From the NCBI GenBank assembly GCA_048497495.1, contig JAFHCF010000205.1, positions 1 to 25,429 on the forward strand: a DNA stretch of 25,429 nucleotides, given 5' to 3'. Numbering within the stretch: position 1 is the stretch's first letter; each line of letters begins with the position of its first letter. The notes beneath the pieces are model-generated. The model worked only from the letters and a program-made list of their open reading frames with translations. It was not told where the DNA came from and did not search any database. This DNA comes from JAFHCF01 sp048497495 (GTDB taxonomy: Bacteria > Pseudomonadota > Alphaproteobacteria > Rhizobiales > Ancalomicrobiaceae). Shown one piece after another: positions 8,613 to 16,113 of this stretch. A program made the translations under genes and the position numbers.

Positions 8613-10603
8613 ATGAGCGAGGCCCTGATCGCGCTTTCCGGCGTCAGCCGCGCCTTTCCCGCCGGCGAGGGCGTCACCGTCGTGCTGCACGACATCGACC
8701 TGACCATCCGCGCCGGCGAGATGGTGGCGATCATCGGCGCCTCGGGCTCGGGCAAGTCGACCCTGATGAACATCCTCGGCTGCCTCGACCGCCCGACCAC
8801 CGGCGACTATCGCATCGCCGGCCGCCCGACCGGCGAGCTCGACCCGGACGAATTGGCGGAACTCCGGCGCGAGCATTTCGGCTTCATCTTCCAGCGCTAC
8901 CACCTGCTCTCCGAACTGACCTCGATGGGCAACGTCGAGATCCCGGCGATCTATTCCGGCATCGCTCCGGCGGCGCGGCGGACGCGGGCGGCGGCGTTGC
9001 TCGGCCGTCTCGGCATGGCCGATCGGCTCGGCTTTCGGCCGGGCCAACTGTCGGGTGGCCAGCAGCAGCGGGTGTCGATCGCCCGCGCCCTGATGAACGG
9101 CGCCGACGTCATCCTCGCCGACGAGCCGACCGGCGCGCTCGACAAGCAGAGCGGCGAGGAGGTCCTGCGCATCCTCGAGGAGCTCAACACCGAGGGCCAC
9201 ACGGTCGTCCTCGTCACCCACGACATGAACGTCGCCAGTCGGGCGCGGCGGATCGTCGAGATCTCCGACGGCGTCATCATCTCCGATCGCCCGGTCGATC
9301 ATCCCGCCGCCGCGCCGCCGCCGGCAGCGACCACCGCCGAACAGCCGCCGGTGGCGCCCGCCGCCGAACAGCCGGCCGGCGTCGCCAATTCCTTGCGCGC
9401 CGCCCTCGACCGTTTCGGCGAGGCCTTCGTGATGGCGGTGCTGTCGATGAACGCCCATCGCCTACGCACCTTCCTGACCATGCTCGGCATCATCATCGGC
9501 ATCGCCTCTGTGGTCGCGGTGGTGGCGCTGGGGGAGGGGTCGCGGCTCAAGGTGCTGGCCAACATCGCCAGCCTCGGCACCAACACGCTGGAGATCTTCC
9601 CCGGCAAGGATTTCGGCGACATGCGTTCGGGCAAGGTGCGCACCCTGGTGCTCGCCGACGCCACCGCCATGGCGCGCCAACCCTATGCCGCCGGGGTGAC
9701 GCCGACGGTGACGACGTCCAGCACCCTGCGCTTCGGTTCGATCGAGGCGAGCCCCCAGGTCAGCGGCGTCGGCGCCGACTATTTCACCGTCAAGGGGACG
9801 AAACTCGCCTCCGGCCGGTTCTTCGACGGCGACGGGGTGCGGCGGATGGCCCAGGACGTGGTGATCGACGAGACCACCTGGAAGACGCTGTTTCCCAATC
9901 CCGACTACGAACCGCTCGGCCGGGTGATCCTGATCGGCAAGGTGCCGTGCCGGGTCGTCGGGGTGATGCAGAAGCAGACGAGCGGTTTCGGCCCGAGCGG
10001 CGGCCTGTCGGTCTTCCTGCCCTACACGACGGTGCAGGCGCGCTTCCTCGGCAACACCACCCTGCCTCGATCCTGCTGCTCGTCTCCGACGACACCGACA
10101 CCACGCTGGCGGAGGAGGCGGCGACGAAGTTTCTTCTGGGCCGCCACGGCGTCAAGGACTTCTTCGTCCTCAACACCGACGACATCCGCAAGACCATCAC
10201 CTCGACCACCGAGACCCTGACCCTGCTGATCGCCGCGATCGCTGTGATCTCGCTGGTGGTCGGCGGCATCGGCGTGATGAACATCATGCTGGTGTCGGTA
10301 TCGGAGCGGGTGAAGGAGATCGGCGTGCGCATGGCGGTCGGCGCCCGGCGCTCGGACATCCTGCAACAGTTCCTCACCGAGGCGGTTCTGGTCTGCCTGA
10401 TCGGCGGCGTCCTCGGCATCGGCACGGCGCTCGCCGCCGGCGGCATCTTCGCCCTCTTCGGCACCGGCTTCGCCTTCGTCTACTCGATCACCTCGATCGT
10501 CTCGGCCTTCGCCGTCTCGACCCTGATCGGCGTCGCCTTCGGCTATTTGCCGGCTCGCAGCGCCGCCCAGCTCGATCCCGTCGTGGCGCTCGCCCGCGAG
10601 TGA
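8613..10603 (+). pseudogene. macB: MacB-type ABC efflux ATPase/permease, frameshifted
   Basis: This is an inner-membrane ABC pump with an N-terminal nucleotide-binding domain and a C-terminal MacB/FtsX permease. Walker A GASGSGKST is at 42-50, the signature LSGGQ at 146-150, Walker B ILADEP near 167-172 and the H-loop H203. TM1 is near 285-306, the periplasmic domain follows, and the FtsX-like TM bundle (ISLVVGGIGVMNIMLVSVSERVKEIG) is in the last third. The frame breaks at about 10065 (residue about 485) and continues one frame back to the stop. One missing base between 10065 and 10066 would restore about 663 residues, close to E. coli MacB (648). The ATG at 8613 lies 12 nt from GGAGG; a GTG at 8604 overlapping the macA stop is an alternative. 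Unless the break is a sequence error or bypassed, the pump is inactive. Confidence 0.85.
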
Positions 10604-10648
10604 GGAGGGTGGCGCGCCGCGATGATGGTTCGGCGCCCGTCGAAACCG

Positions 10649-10661
10649 GGAGGATACCTCC
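10649..10661. terminator. small hairpin between convergent genes
   Basis: GGAGG-ATA-CCTCC is a perfect 5-bp stem in the 73-nt gap between the convergent macB and sensor kinase genes. There is no U-tract on either strand. It is a weak candidate for a shared terminator. Confidence 0.25.
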
Positions 10662-10676
10662 GCGCGCTCGACCCAC

Positions 10677-11876
10677 TCACGCGATGGCCGGGGCGACGGG
10701 GAAGCGAATGGTCCAGACCGTGCCGTGGTCGAAGGCTCTCGTCGCCGTGCCGCGGAGCTGTTCGACGAGCCGGCGGACCAGGCCGAGCCCGTGGCGTTTG
10801 CTCTCGGGGGCGGTGACGAAACCGGGCCCTGAATCGGCGATGGTCATCACCGCGACATCGGCGTCGTCGGCCGCGCGGCGCACCGACACCGCGATCTCGC
10901 CGGTCCCTTCGGGAAAGGCGTGATCGTAGCCGTTGGCGACCAGTTCGGTGACGACGAGGCCCAGCGCCGTCACCGTGTCGAGCTCGAGCAAGAGCGGATC
11001 GCAGTCGCAGGTGAGCATCACCCGGTCGGCCGGGATGGACTGGATCTCTGCCAGATTGAAGCACAGCGACTTCACGTAACTGCCGAAATCGGTGGTTCGT
11101 GTCATCTCGTTGCCGAGCAGATGGTCGTAGACCTGCGCCAGGGTCGAGACCCGACGGGCGATCGCCAGCAGGCCGCGCTTGCCTTCGTCGTCGCGGGTGT
11201 CCTTCAACTGCTTGATCAGCATGCCGTAGATCAGTTGCAGATTGTTGCGGACGCGATGTTGGAGCTCCTCGGCGAGCACCTTCTTCTGGTCGAGCAACCG
11301 TTCCTTCTCCTCCACCTCGGTGGCCATCCGATCGATGGTGGCGCGCAGCAGGGCATTGCGCGCGGCGGTCGCCACCGCTTCGGCCAGCACGTTGGCGAAA
11401 CCGGTGAGGAAGTCGATGTCGTGGTCGTCGTAGTCGTGCGGGGTGTCGTTGTCGATCTCGAGCACCCCATAGGGGCGCCCGTCGCCCTTGATGACGACGT
11501 CGATGGTCGAGACGACGTGATGTTGGGCGTAGAAGGCCGGCAGTTCGAAGTCGGTTTCGCTGCGCAAGTCGTTGCAGATCGACGGCTCGCCGGTGACGAA
11601 GGCGCGGCCTTGGGGGGAACTGGTGTCGGCACGCGAGATCACCTCGCCGACGACGCCGGATTTCCAGCCGTGCCCCGCCTCGATCAGCAGGTCGTTCTCC
11701 TCGGCGCGATAGCGGCAGACTTTCGAGAACGGCACGTCCAAGCACGCGGCGCAGACCCGCGCCGCCTCGTCCAGCACGGTCATGAGGTCGGTCTGACGGA
11801 GCGCGAAGCCGCCGAAATCCGCGAGCGCCGCCTGTTGGCGTTGCAGTCGACGGACGGTGGCGTTGGTCTCGCTCAT
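10677..11876 (-). CDS. GAF-domain sensor histidine kinase (HisKA_2 type)
   Basis: The 399-residue kinase appears cytoplasmic, with no transmembrane segments. A GAF domain at about 25-170 (GVLEIDNDTPHDY near 137) likely binds a small ligand or cofactor. A short coiled coil precedes the HisKA_2 dimerisation box EELQHRVRNNLQ, with phospho-histidine H207. The ATPase domain has the N-box ELVANGYDHAF from 311, G1 DSGPGF near 348 and G2 HGLGL near 362. This architecture is common in alphaproteobacteria, where such kinases feed single-domain or PhyR-like regulators. Its ATG overlaps the stop of the upstream response regulator by 4 nt (ATGA), so the two are translationally coupled and probably cognate. 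The signal sensed cannot be told from sequence. Confidence 0.9.
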   Translation of the reverse strand: MSETNATVRRLQRQQAALADFGGFALRQTDLMTVLDEAARVCAACLDVPFSKVCRYRAEENDLLIEAGHGWKSGVVGEVISRADTSSPQGRAFVTGEPSICNDLRSETDFELPAFYAQHHVVSTIDVVIKGDGRPYGVLEIDNDTPHDYDDHDIDFLTGFANVLAEAVATAARNALLRATIDRMATEVEEKERLLDQKKVLAEELQHRVRNNLQLIYGMLIKQLKDTRDDEGKRGLLAIARRVSTLAQVYDHLLGNEMTRTTDFGSYVKSLCFNLAEIQSIPADRVMLTCDCDPLLLELDTVTALGLVVTELVANGYDHAFPEGTGEIAVSVRRAADDADVAVMTIADSGPGFVTAPESKRHGLGLVRRLVEQLRGTATRAFDHGTVWTIRFPVAPAIA

Positions 11877-12310
11877 CCGGTTCGCCCCTTCGGCGCGGTC
11901 GCCTTGCGCAGGATCTGGAAGCCGCGCGGGAAGGGGAGCGTGGCCTCGCCCGTGGCGACGATCTCGGTGACGATCTCCAGACTGCGGCGGAGATCGGCGA
12001 AACTGTAGGGTTTGGAGATGCAGGCGTCACCGTCGGCGCCGCTCTGCAACAGCAACAGCATGTTGCCGGTGGCATAGAGCACGCCGACGCGCCCCAGCGC
12101 GGTCAGTCGGCCGGGAATCTCGGTACCGAGGCCGCCGTCGGCGAGGCGGACGTCGATGACCAGGAGATCGGGCCGATGTCGCAGGCCGAGTACCACCGCC
12201 TCGCCGACCGTGCGCGCGATGCCGCAGACCTCATAGCCGCAGCCGACGAGAAATTCTTCCGCCATGTCGGCGATCATCAGATCGTCTTCGGCGATCAGGA
12301 CCTTGAGCAT
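11873..12310 (-). CDS. single-domain response regulator
   Basis: The 145-residue protein is a receiver domain with no output domain. The acidic pocket is E8/D9/D10, the phospho-acceptor is D53 in LLVIDVRL, the switch threonine is T81 in YATGN and the conserved lysine is K100 in SKPYSF. About 30 residues follow the receiver, too few for a known effector domain. The ATG at 12310 has GAAGG about 8 nt upstream; longer in-frame extensions run into the transglutaminase gene and lack homology. It is encoded immediately upstream of, and overlapping, the HisKA_2 kinase gene, so it likely receives its phosphate or relays to another protein, as in Spo0F-like or PhyR-pathway relays. A 19-bp recurrent element lies 77 nt upstream. 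Confidence 0.88.
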   Translation of the reverse strand: MLKVLIAEDDLMIADMAEEFLVGCGYEVCGIARTVGEAVVLGLRHRPDLLVIDVRLADGGLGTEIPGRLTALGRVGVLYATGNMLLLLQSGADGDACISKPYSFADLRRSLEIVTEIVATGEATLPFPRGFQILRKATAPKGRTG

Positions 12311-12387
12311 CGACGTACCTTCTGCGTCGCGGGGCGGTGATCGGTCGGGCTGCAATCGGGCCAGCCTACGCGAGGCGTCGTCGATGG

Positions 12388-12406
12388 GGAGCGTCGGAAT
12401 ATACCC
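12388..12406 (-). promoter_or_regulatory. recurrent 19-bp element, copy 4 (upstream of response regulator)
   Basis: The minus strand reads GGGTATATTCCGACGCTCC, 77 nt upstream of the response-regulator start and in its coding orientation. It is the most divergent of the four clear copies but keeps all 14 invariant positions. The internal TATATT resembles a -10 hexamer; no good -35 was seen. Confidence 0.45.
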
Positions 12407-12435
12407 ATGTGGGGTGGGCGCGGCGGGGGTCGGGT

Positions 12436-13299
12436 TCATGCGGTGACGGCGACCTCCACGTTCATGCCGAGAAAATCGTCGGCGCCGCCGTGGAAGCTCC
12501 CCGCCACCGGCACCGCCTGGCGGATGTCGCGGACGACGGCGACCGGGATCAGGTCGGCGCCGCCGACGCTGCGATTGGTCGGGTCGAAGGTGATCCAGCC
12601 GGCGCCGGGCACATAGACCTCGGCCCAGGCGTGGGTCGAGCCGCCGCCGGTCGAGCCGATCGCGGTTTGGCCGGGATCGTGGAGATAGCCGGAGACGATT
12701 CGCGCCCCGAACCCGAGCGTGCGCACCGCCTCGGCGAAGAGCACGGCGAAGTCGCGGCACGAGCCCCGGCCGCGATCGAGCGTCTCGATCGGCGATTGCG
12801 TGCCCTCGTCGTCGCGGGCCTGATAGGTGATCCAGTTGGCGACGCCGGTACAGATGTCCTTCAACAGGGAGAGCGTGTCGGTCGACGGGCCGCGCACGAA
12901 GGCCTGGACCCAGGTCCGCAGCCGGTCACTCGGATCGGCGAACTGTGGGGCCGACAAGGTGCCGAGATCGGCCCATTCGCCGTCGTCGTAGCGGAAGGGA
13001 AAGCGGATCGCCGAAGCGGCGATGGTGAAGATCGGCCAGGCGACGGTGTCGAGGCTCAGTCTCACCCGACTGTCGACCACCAACGTGTCCGTCTTGCCCG
13101 CGAAGGTCGCGGTGGCGATGGCATTGCCGAAGACGTCGTGGGCCCAGGTGAGGGACGCCACCGGCGTCGTCACCAGATCCGTCGCCATCAACCGCAACTC
13201 CCGGCTCTCGCGCGGGCGCAGCAGCAGGCGATGGGGCCAGAGTTCGACCGGGCGTCGGTAGCGGTAGGTCGTCACGTGGCGGATTTCGAGTTCGATCAT
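12436..13299 (-). CDS. transglutaminase-like family protein
   Basis: The 287-residue protein has the bacterial transglutaminase-like N-terminal beta domain (about 1-85, starting with IRHVTTYRYRRPV) followed by a transglutaminase-like cysteine-peptidase core. The catalytic triad is visible: C181 in GRGSCRDFA, H223 in STHAWAEVY and D239 in TFDPTN. Such proteins are usually proteases or amidases rather than cross-linkers, and often sit beside alpha-E and circularly permuted ATP-grasp genes. None of those is present here. There is no signal peptide, so it is cytoplasmic. GAGGAGGC lies 5 nt before the ATG. It shares an upstream 19-bp element (copy 3) with the adjacent response-regulator operon, suggesting joint control. 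The substrate is unknown. Confidence 0.87.
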   Translation of the reverse strand: MIELEIRHVTTYRYRRPVELWPHRLLLRPRESRELRLMATDLVTTPVASLTWAHDVFGNAIATATFAGKTDTLVVDSRVRLSLDTVAWPIFTIAASAIRFPFRYDDGEWADLGTLSAPQFADPSDRLRTWVQAFVRGPSTDTLSLLKDICTGVANWITYQARDDEGTQSPIETLDRGRGSCRDFAVLFAEAVRTLGFGARIVSGYLHDPGQTAIGSTGGGSTHAWAEVYVPGAGWITFDPTNRSVGGADLIPVAVVRDIRQAVPVAGSFHGGADDFLGMNVEVAVTA

Positions 13300-13371
13300 C
13301 GGCGCCTCCTCGGCGGTCCCCGACAGGGGAGCGCGACCGACCGGGCCGCGATGGAGATCGCGCCGCGCGGC

Positions 13372-13392
13372 GATCGACAGTGTCGGTCGATC
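13372..13392. promoter_or_regulatory. inverted repeat in the transglutaminase leader
   Basis: GATCGAC (13372-13378) and GTCGATC (13386-13392) are perfect 7-bp arms around a 7-nt centre that itself overlaps CGACA-G-TGTCG. The repeat lies between the recurrent element and the transglutaminase start. It may be an operator or leader hairpin. The rest of 13300-13584 holds no gene that I can support. Confidence 0.3.
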
Positions 13393-13403
13393 GGCCCTCG
13401 TGA

Positions 13404-13422
13404 GCAGCCTCGGAAATTACCC
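13404..13422 (-). promoter_or_regulatory. recurrent 19-bp element, copy 3 (upstream of transglutaminase)
   Basis: The minus strand reads GGGTAATTTCCGAGGCTGC, 104 nt upstream of the transglutaminase start and in the coding orientation. It differs from copy 2 at only three positions. Confidence 0.5.
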
Positions 13423-13584
13423 TTGCGGCCGGGATCGACGCCGGATCGGCGGCGTCGCCCGGTCCTCATGGCCGGGATCGACGGCCGGCGTGCCCGACGC
13501 CGACGACGGCCCACGCGGAGCCCGCGTTCGGAAGATCCGGGCCACCACCGCGCCGGAAACATCGGGGGGGACGTGGTCCGCCGG

Positions 13585-14208
13585 TCACACTCCGTAACCT
13601 TTCAGGAACAACCAGATCGCGGCCTCGACCTGACGATCGACCTCCTCGCGCGGCAACAGCGGCAGCCCGAGGGTCCGATCGAACAGAATGCGTCCCGTCA
13701 GCAGAGCCAGGAATTGTCCGGCGGCCAGATCGAAATCCTCGATCTCGAGTTCGCCTTTCTCGACGATTTGCCGCAGCAACCGCACCAACCGGCAGTTCAT
13801 CTCCGACGGTCCCGCTGCTTCGAACGCGCGCGCGACCTGCGGGAAACGATGGATCTCACTGATGATCAGGCGATAGACCGCCAAGCCGTCGTCGTCCTGG
13901 AACACGGAAATGAAATCGGCGGCGAAGCGGCGGAGTGTGCCGGTCAGATCCCCTTCGTAGTTGTCCGGTATCCGGACCCGAGCGGAAAAGTCGGCGCAGT
14001 GCCCGAAGAGAATTTCCGTGAACAACGCCTCCTTGCTGGCGAAGTGAGCATAGAGCGTCGCCTTCGACACACCGGCGGTCTTGGAGATCAGGTCGGTGGA
14101 TACCGCGTCGAAGCCCTGCGCGAGAAACAGCTCGAAGGCCGCGTCGAGAATGAGCGCCACCTTGGGGCTCCGCGCTTCGGCGCGCGGCGGAGTGCAGATC
14201 ATCGTCAT
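13585..14208 (-). CDS. TetR/AcrR family transcriptional repressor
   Basis: The 207-residue regulator has an N-terminal TetR helix-turn-helix at about 15-60 (ILDAAFELFLAQGFDAVSTD, then the recognition segment AGVSKATLYAHFASKEALF) and an all-helical ligand domain. It is divergent from a channel-adaptor-RND pump operon, the classic layout for a repressor that releases pump genes when a drug-like ligand binds. Two 15-bp palindromes between the genes are probable operators, one lying inside its own promoter, so it is likely autoregulated. The start at 14208 is chosen because GGAGAGGAC precedes it; ATG at 14202 is an alternative. An in-frame extension through the operators is rejected. The inducer cannot be told from sequence. 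Confidence 0.92.
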   Translation of the reverse strand: MTMICTPPRAEARSPKVALILDAAFELFLAQGFDAVSTDLISKTAGVSKATLYAHFASKEALFTEILFGHCADFSARVRIPDNYEGDLTGTLRRFAADFISVFQDDDGLAVYRLIISEIHRFPQVARAFEAAGPSEMNCRLVRLLRQIVEKGELEIEDFDLAAGQFLALLTGRILFDRTLGLPLLPREEVDRQVEAAIWLFLKGYGV

Positions 14209-14249
14209 GTCCTCTCCCCCCCCCACTCTCGGGTGATCGATCAAAAAAA

Positions 14250-14264
14250 ACTGAACCGTTCGGT
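14250..14264. promoter_or_regulatory. TetR operator candidate 1
   Basis: ACTGAAC-C-GTTCGGT is a 15-bp palindrome with 6 of 7 arm positions matching. It shares the pattern ACTGAAC-N-GTTCRGT with operator 2. It lies in the tetR leader and 11 nt upstream of the plus-strand -35 candidate. On the minus strand it is followed by eight Ts, giving a weak terminator-like shape. Confidence 0.7.
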
Positions 14265-14275
14265 TCGATCCGGTC

Positions 14276-14304
14276 TTGACCGCCCCCGCCGTTGCGGGCA
14301 TGTT
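14276..14304 (+). promoter_or_regulatory. candidate promoter of the RND efflux operon
   Basis: TTGACC (14276-14281) is followed after 17 nt by CATGTT (14299-14304). The -35 is good and the -10 is weak. A start near 14311 would place operator 2 across the first transcribed bases and operator 1 just behind the -35, both suited to repression. Confidence 0.4.
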
Positions 14305-14312
14305 GGGTCCGC

Positions 14313-14340
14313 ACTGTACTGAACGGTTCAGTTCTGTCAA
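14313..14340 (-). promoter_or_regulatory. tetR promoter
   Basis: On the minus strand there is a consensus -35 TTGACA (14335-14340), a 16-nt spacer and TACAGT (14313-14318) as the -10. Operator 2 occupies the spacer and touches the -10, so bound repressor would block RNA polymerase. The leader to the 14208 ATG would be about 100 nt. Confidence 0.6.
14318..14332. promoter_or_regulatory. TetR operator candidate 2
   Basis: ACTGAAC-G-GTTCAGT is a perfect 7-1-7 palindrome. It lies between the -35 and -10 of the tetR promoter and at the likely transcription start of the efflux operon, so one bound dimer could repress both directions. Confidence 0.8.
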
Positions 14341-14375
14341 TTCACATCCACTCCGTCCCCAGTCATCGGTGAAGC

Positions 14376-15920
14376 ATGCGATCGAACTCATCCCATCGTT
14401 TCCGTCGCGTTCGGGGGCTACCGGTGTCGAGCGCATCGATCGGTCTCCTCGTTCTGCTCGGCGCCTGCACCGTCGGCCCCGACTTCACGTCGCCGCCGAC
14501 ACCTCCTGTCGACGGATATACCAACGACGGTCGGGCCACGAGCACCGTCGGGACCGATGTCGCCGGTGGTCGCACCCAGCGCTTCGTCGAGGGACGCGAC
14601 ATTCCCGGTGAATGGTGGAAACTGTTCCGGTCCCGCACCGTCAACGCGCTCGTCGCCGAGGCGCTGCGCAACCATCCCGATCTCGAAGCGGCGGAGGCGG
14701 GGTTGCGCGCCGCCCGCGAGACCGCGCTCTCGGAAGGCGGATCGCTCCTGCCCCAGGTCGGCCTCACCGGCAGCGAAACCCGGCTCGGTGCGTCGCCCGC
14801 CCAGAACGGGGTACGCGGCAAGGGCAGCGTGTTCGATCTCTCCAACACCTCGGTCTCGGTGTCCTACGACCTCGACGTCTTCGGCGGCGAGCGGCGCAAG
14901 ATCGAGGGGCTCGAGGCGGCGGCGGAGAACCAGCGCTTCCAGTTCGAGGCGACGCAGTTGGCCTTGACCGCCAACGTCGTGACGACCCTGATCACCGATG
15001 CCTCGCTCAGGGCGCAGATCGCCGCCATCAAGGACATCCTGCGCGCCGAAACCGAACAACGGAACCTGCTGAGGGCCCAGTTCGGCCTCGGCGCCGTCGC
15101 CCAGACCGACGTGCTGTTGCAGGAATCCAATCTCGCCCAGACCCAGGCGACCCTGCCGCCGCTGGAGAAGGCGAAGGCTCAGAACCGCAATCAGTTGATG
15201 GCCTATCTCGGCCGCCTGCCGTCGCAGGACAAGGGCGAGCACGTGTTGCTCGGCGATCTCAATCTGCCCGGCGAACTGCCGCTGAGCCTGCCGTCGTCGC
15301 TGGTGCGTCAGCGGCCCGACGTCCTGGCGGCGGAGGAATCCCTGCGCCGGGCCAATGCCCAGATCGGCGTCGCCACCGCCGCCATGCTGCCCAAGCTGTC
15401 GCTGTCGGCGGCCTTCGGGTCGCAGGCCCTGTCGCCGGCCGAACTGTTCGGGGCGCAGACCGCCGCGTGGAGCCTGGCCAGCAGCGTGTCGCAGCCGATC
15501 TTCAAGGGCGGTTCGCTGGTCCACGCCCGCGAATCCGCCATCGCCTCGCGCGATCAGGCGGCGGCTCAGTATCGCTCCACCGTGATCAAGGCGTTCCAGA
15601 ACGTCGCCGATGCGTTGCGCGCCATCCAGGCCGACGCCAAGACGCTCGCCGCCCAGGTCGCGGCCGAACGCGCCGCGACCCGCAGCCTGGAGATCGCCCG
15701 CAGCCAATACAAGATCGGCGACACGACCTGGACCACGGTGCTGACCGCCGACCAGGCCTACCAGAACGCCCGCATCGCGCGGGTGAAGGCTCAGGCGCAG
15801 CGCCATGCCGATACCGCGGCGCTGTTCCAGGCGCTGGGCGGCGGTTGGTGGAACCGGGTCGACGAAGGCCCGGCCTCACAGCCCCGCCCGATCGTCGCGG
15901 CCGTCGCCGAACCGAATTGA
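14376..15920 (+). CDS. NodT-type outer-membrane efflux lipoprotein
   Basis: The 514-residue outer-membrane factor of the OprM/NodT family would be the exit channel of the RND pump encoded downstream. A lipoprotein signal ends in LLGAC (C31), followed by TVGPDFTSP, the usual mature start. Two repeats of the channel fold follow, with YDLDVFGGERRKIEG near residue 165, RQRPDVLAAEESLRRANAQIGVA in the middle and a final ALGGGWW. The start is the first ATG after the operators; GGTGAAG just upstream is a poor ribosome binding site. It is the first gene of the operon, divergent from tetR. A 193-nt gap with hairpins separates it from the adaptor gene, wider than expected inside an operon. It is clearly related to the frameshifted channel at 5836. 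Confidence 0.9.
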   Translation: MRSNSSHRFRRVRGLPVSSASIGLLVLLGACTVGPDFTSPPTPPVDGYTNDGRATSTVGTDVAGGRTQRFVEGRDIPGEWWKLFRSRTVNALVAEALRNHPDLEAAEAGLRAARETALSEGGSLLPQVGLTGSETRLGASPAQNGVRGKGSVFDLSNTSVSVSYDLDVFGGERRKIEGLEAAAENQRFQFEATQLALTANVVTTLITDASLRAQIAAIKDILRAETEQRNLLRAQFGLGAVAQTDVLLQESNLAQTQATLPPLEKAKAQNRNQLMAYLGRLPSQDKGEHVLLGDLNLPGELPLSLPSSLVRQRPDVLAAEESLRRANAQIGVATAAMLPKLSLSAAFGSQALSPAELFGAQTAAWSLASSVSQPIFKGGSLVHARESAIASRDQAAAQYRSTVIKAFQNVADALRAIQADAKTLAAQVAAERAATRSLEIARSQYKIGDTTWTTVLTADQAYQNARIARVKAQAQRHADTAALFQALGGGWWNRVDEGPASQPRPIVAAVAEPN

Positions 15921-15929
15921 CCGAGCCGT

Positions 15930-15991
15930 CGGCCCGGGCGTGGCCCGGCCGATTGGTCGACGAGTGATACCGGAGGTCGGACGTTCCGACC
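15930..15991 (+). other. two hairpins between channel and adaptor genes
   Basis: A GC hairpin (CGGCCCGGGC at 15930-15939 with GCCCGGCCG at 15943-15951, one bulge) is followed by GGTCGGA-CGT-TCCGACC at 15975-15991. An AAATTTTC tract comes about 17 nt later, too far for a standard terminator. They could attenuate or process the transcript between channel and adaptor. Confidence 0.35.
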
Positions 15992-16033
15992 CCGGGTTCC
16001 GTTCCGAAATTTTCTCGGATCCATGATTTCGCA

Positions 16034-16048
16034 TGGAGTTTCCGAGGC
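16034..16048 (+). promoter_or_regulatory. weak fifth copy of the recurrent element
   Basis: The core TTCCGAGGC (16040-16048) matches copies 2 and 3 exactly, 65 nt upstream of the adaptor start and in the same orientation, but the GRGTA half is poorly kept. It may mark an internal promoter in the efflux operon or be chance. Confidence 0.25.
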
Positions 16049-16113
16049 GTCCGACCCCCCTCGCGCTCGGCGCGTCAGGGGTTCGGCATGACGAGTTCAC
16101 GGGAGACGTCGTG

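Noticed and set aside
12388..13422. EcfG (general stress sigma) promoters suggested by GGAA in the recurrent element
   Set aside because: No CGTT-like -10 lies 16-17 nt downstream, and the GGAA strand points away from the genes.
14243..14250. Eight-A run as a phase-variable tract
   Set aside because: It lies in a non-coding leader, outside any reading frame, and is too short to infer phase variation by itself.
12337..14322. 661-residue plus-strand ORF across the transglutaminase and tetR genes
   Set aside because: It runs antisense to two genes with intact motifs and through the tetR operators; no family resemblance.
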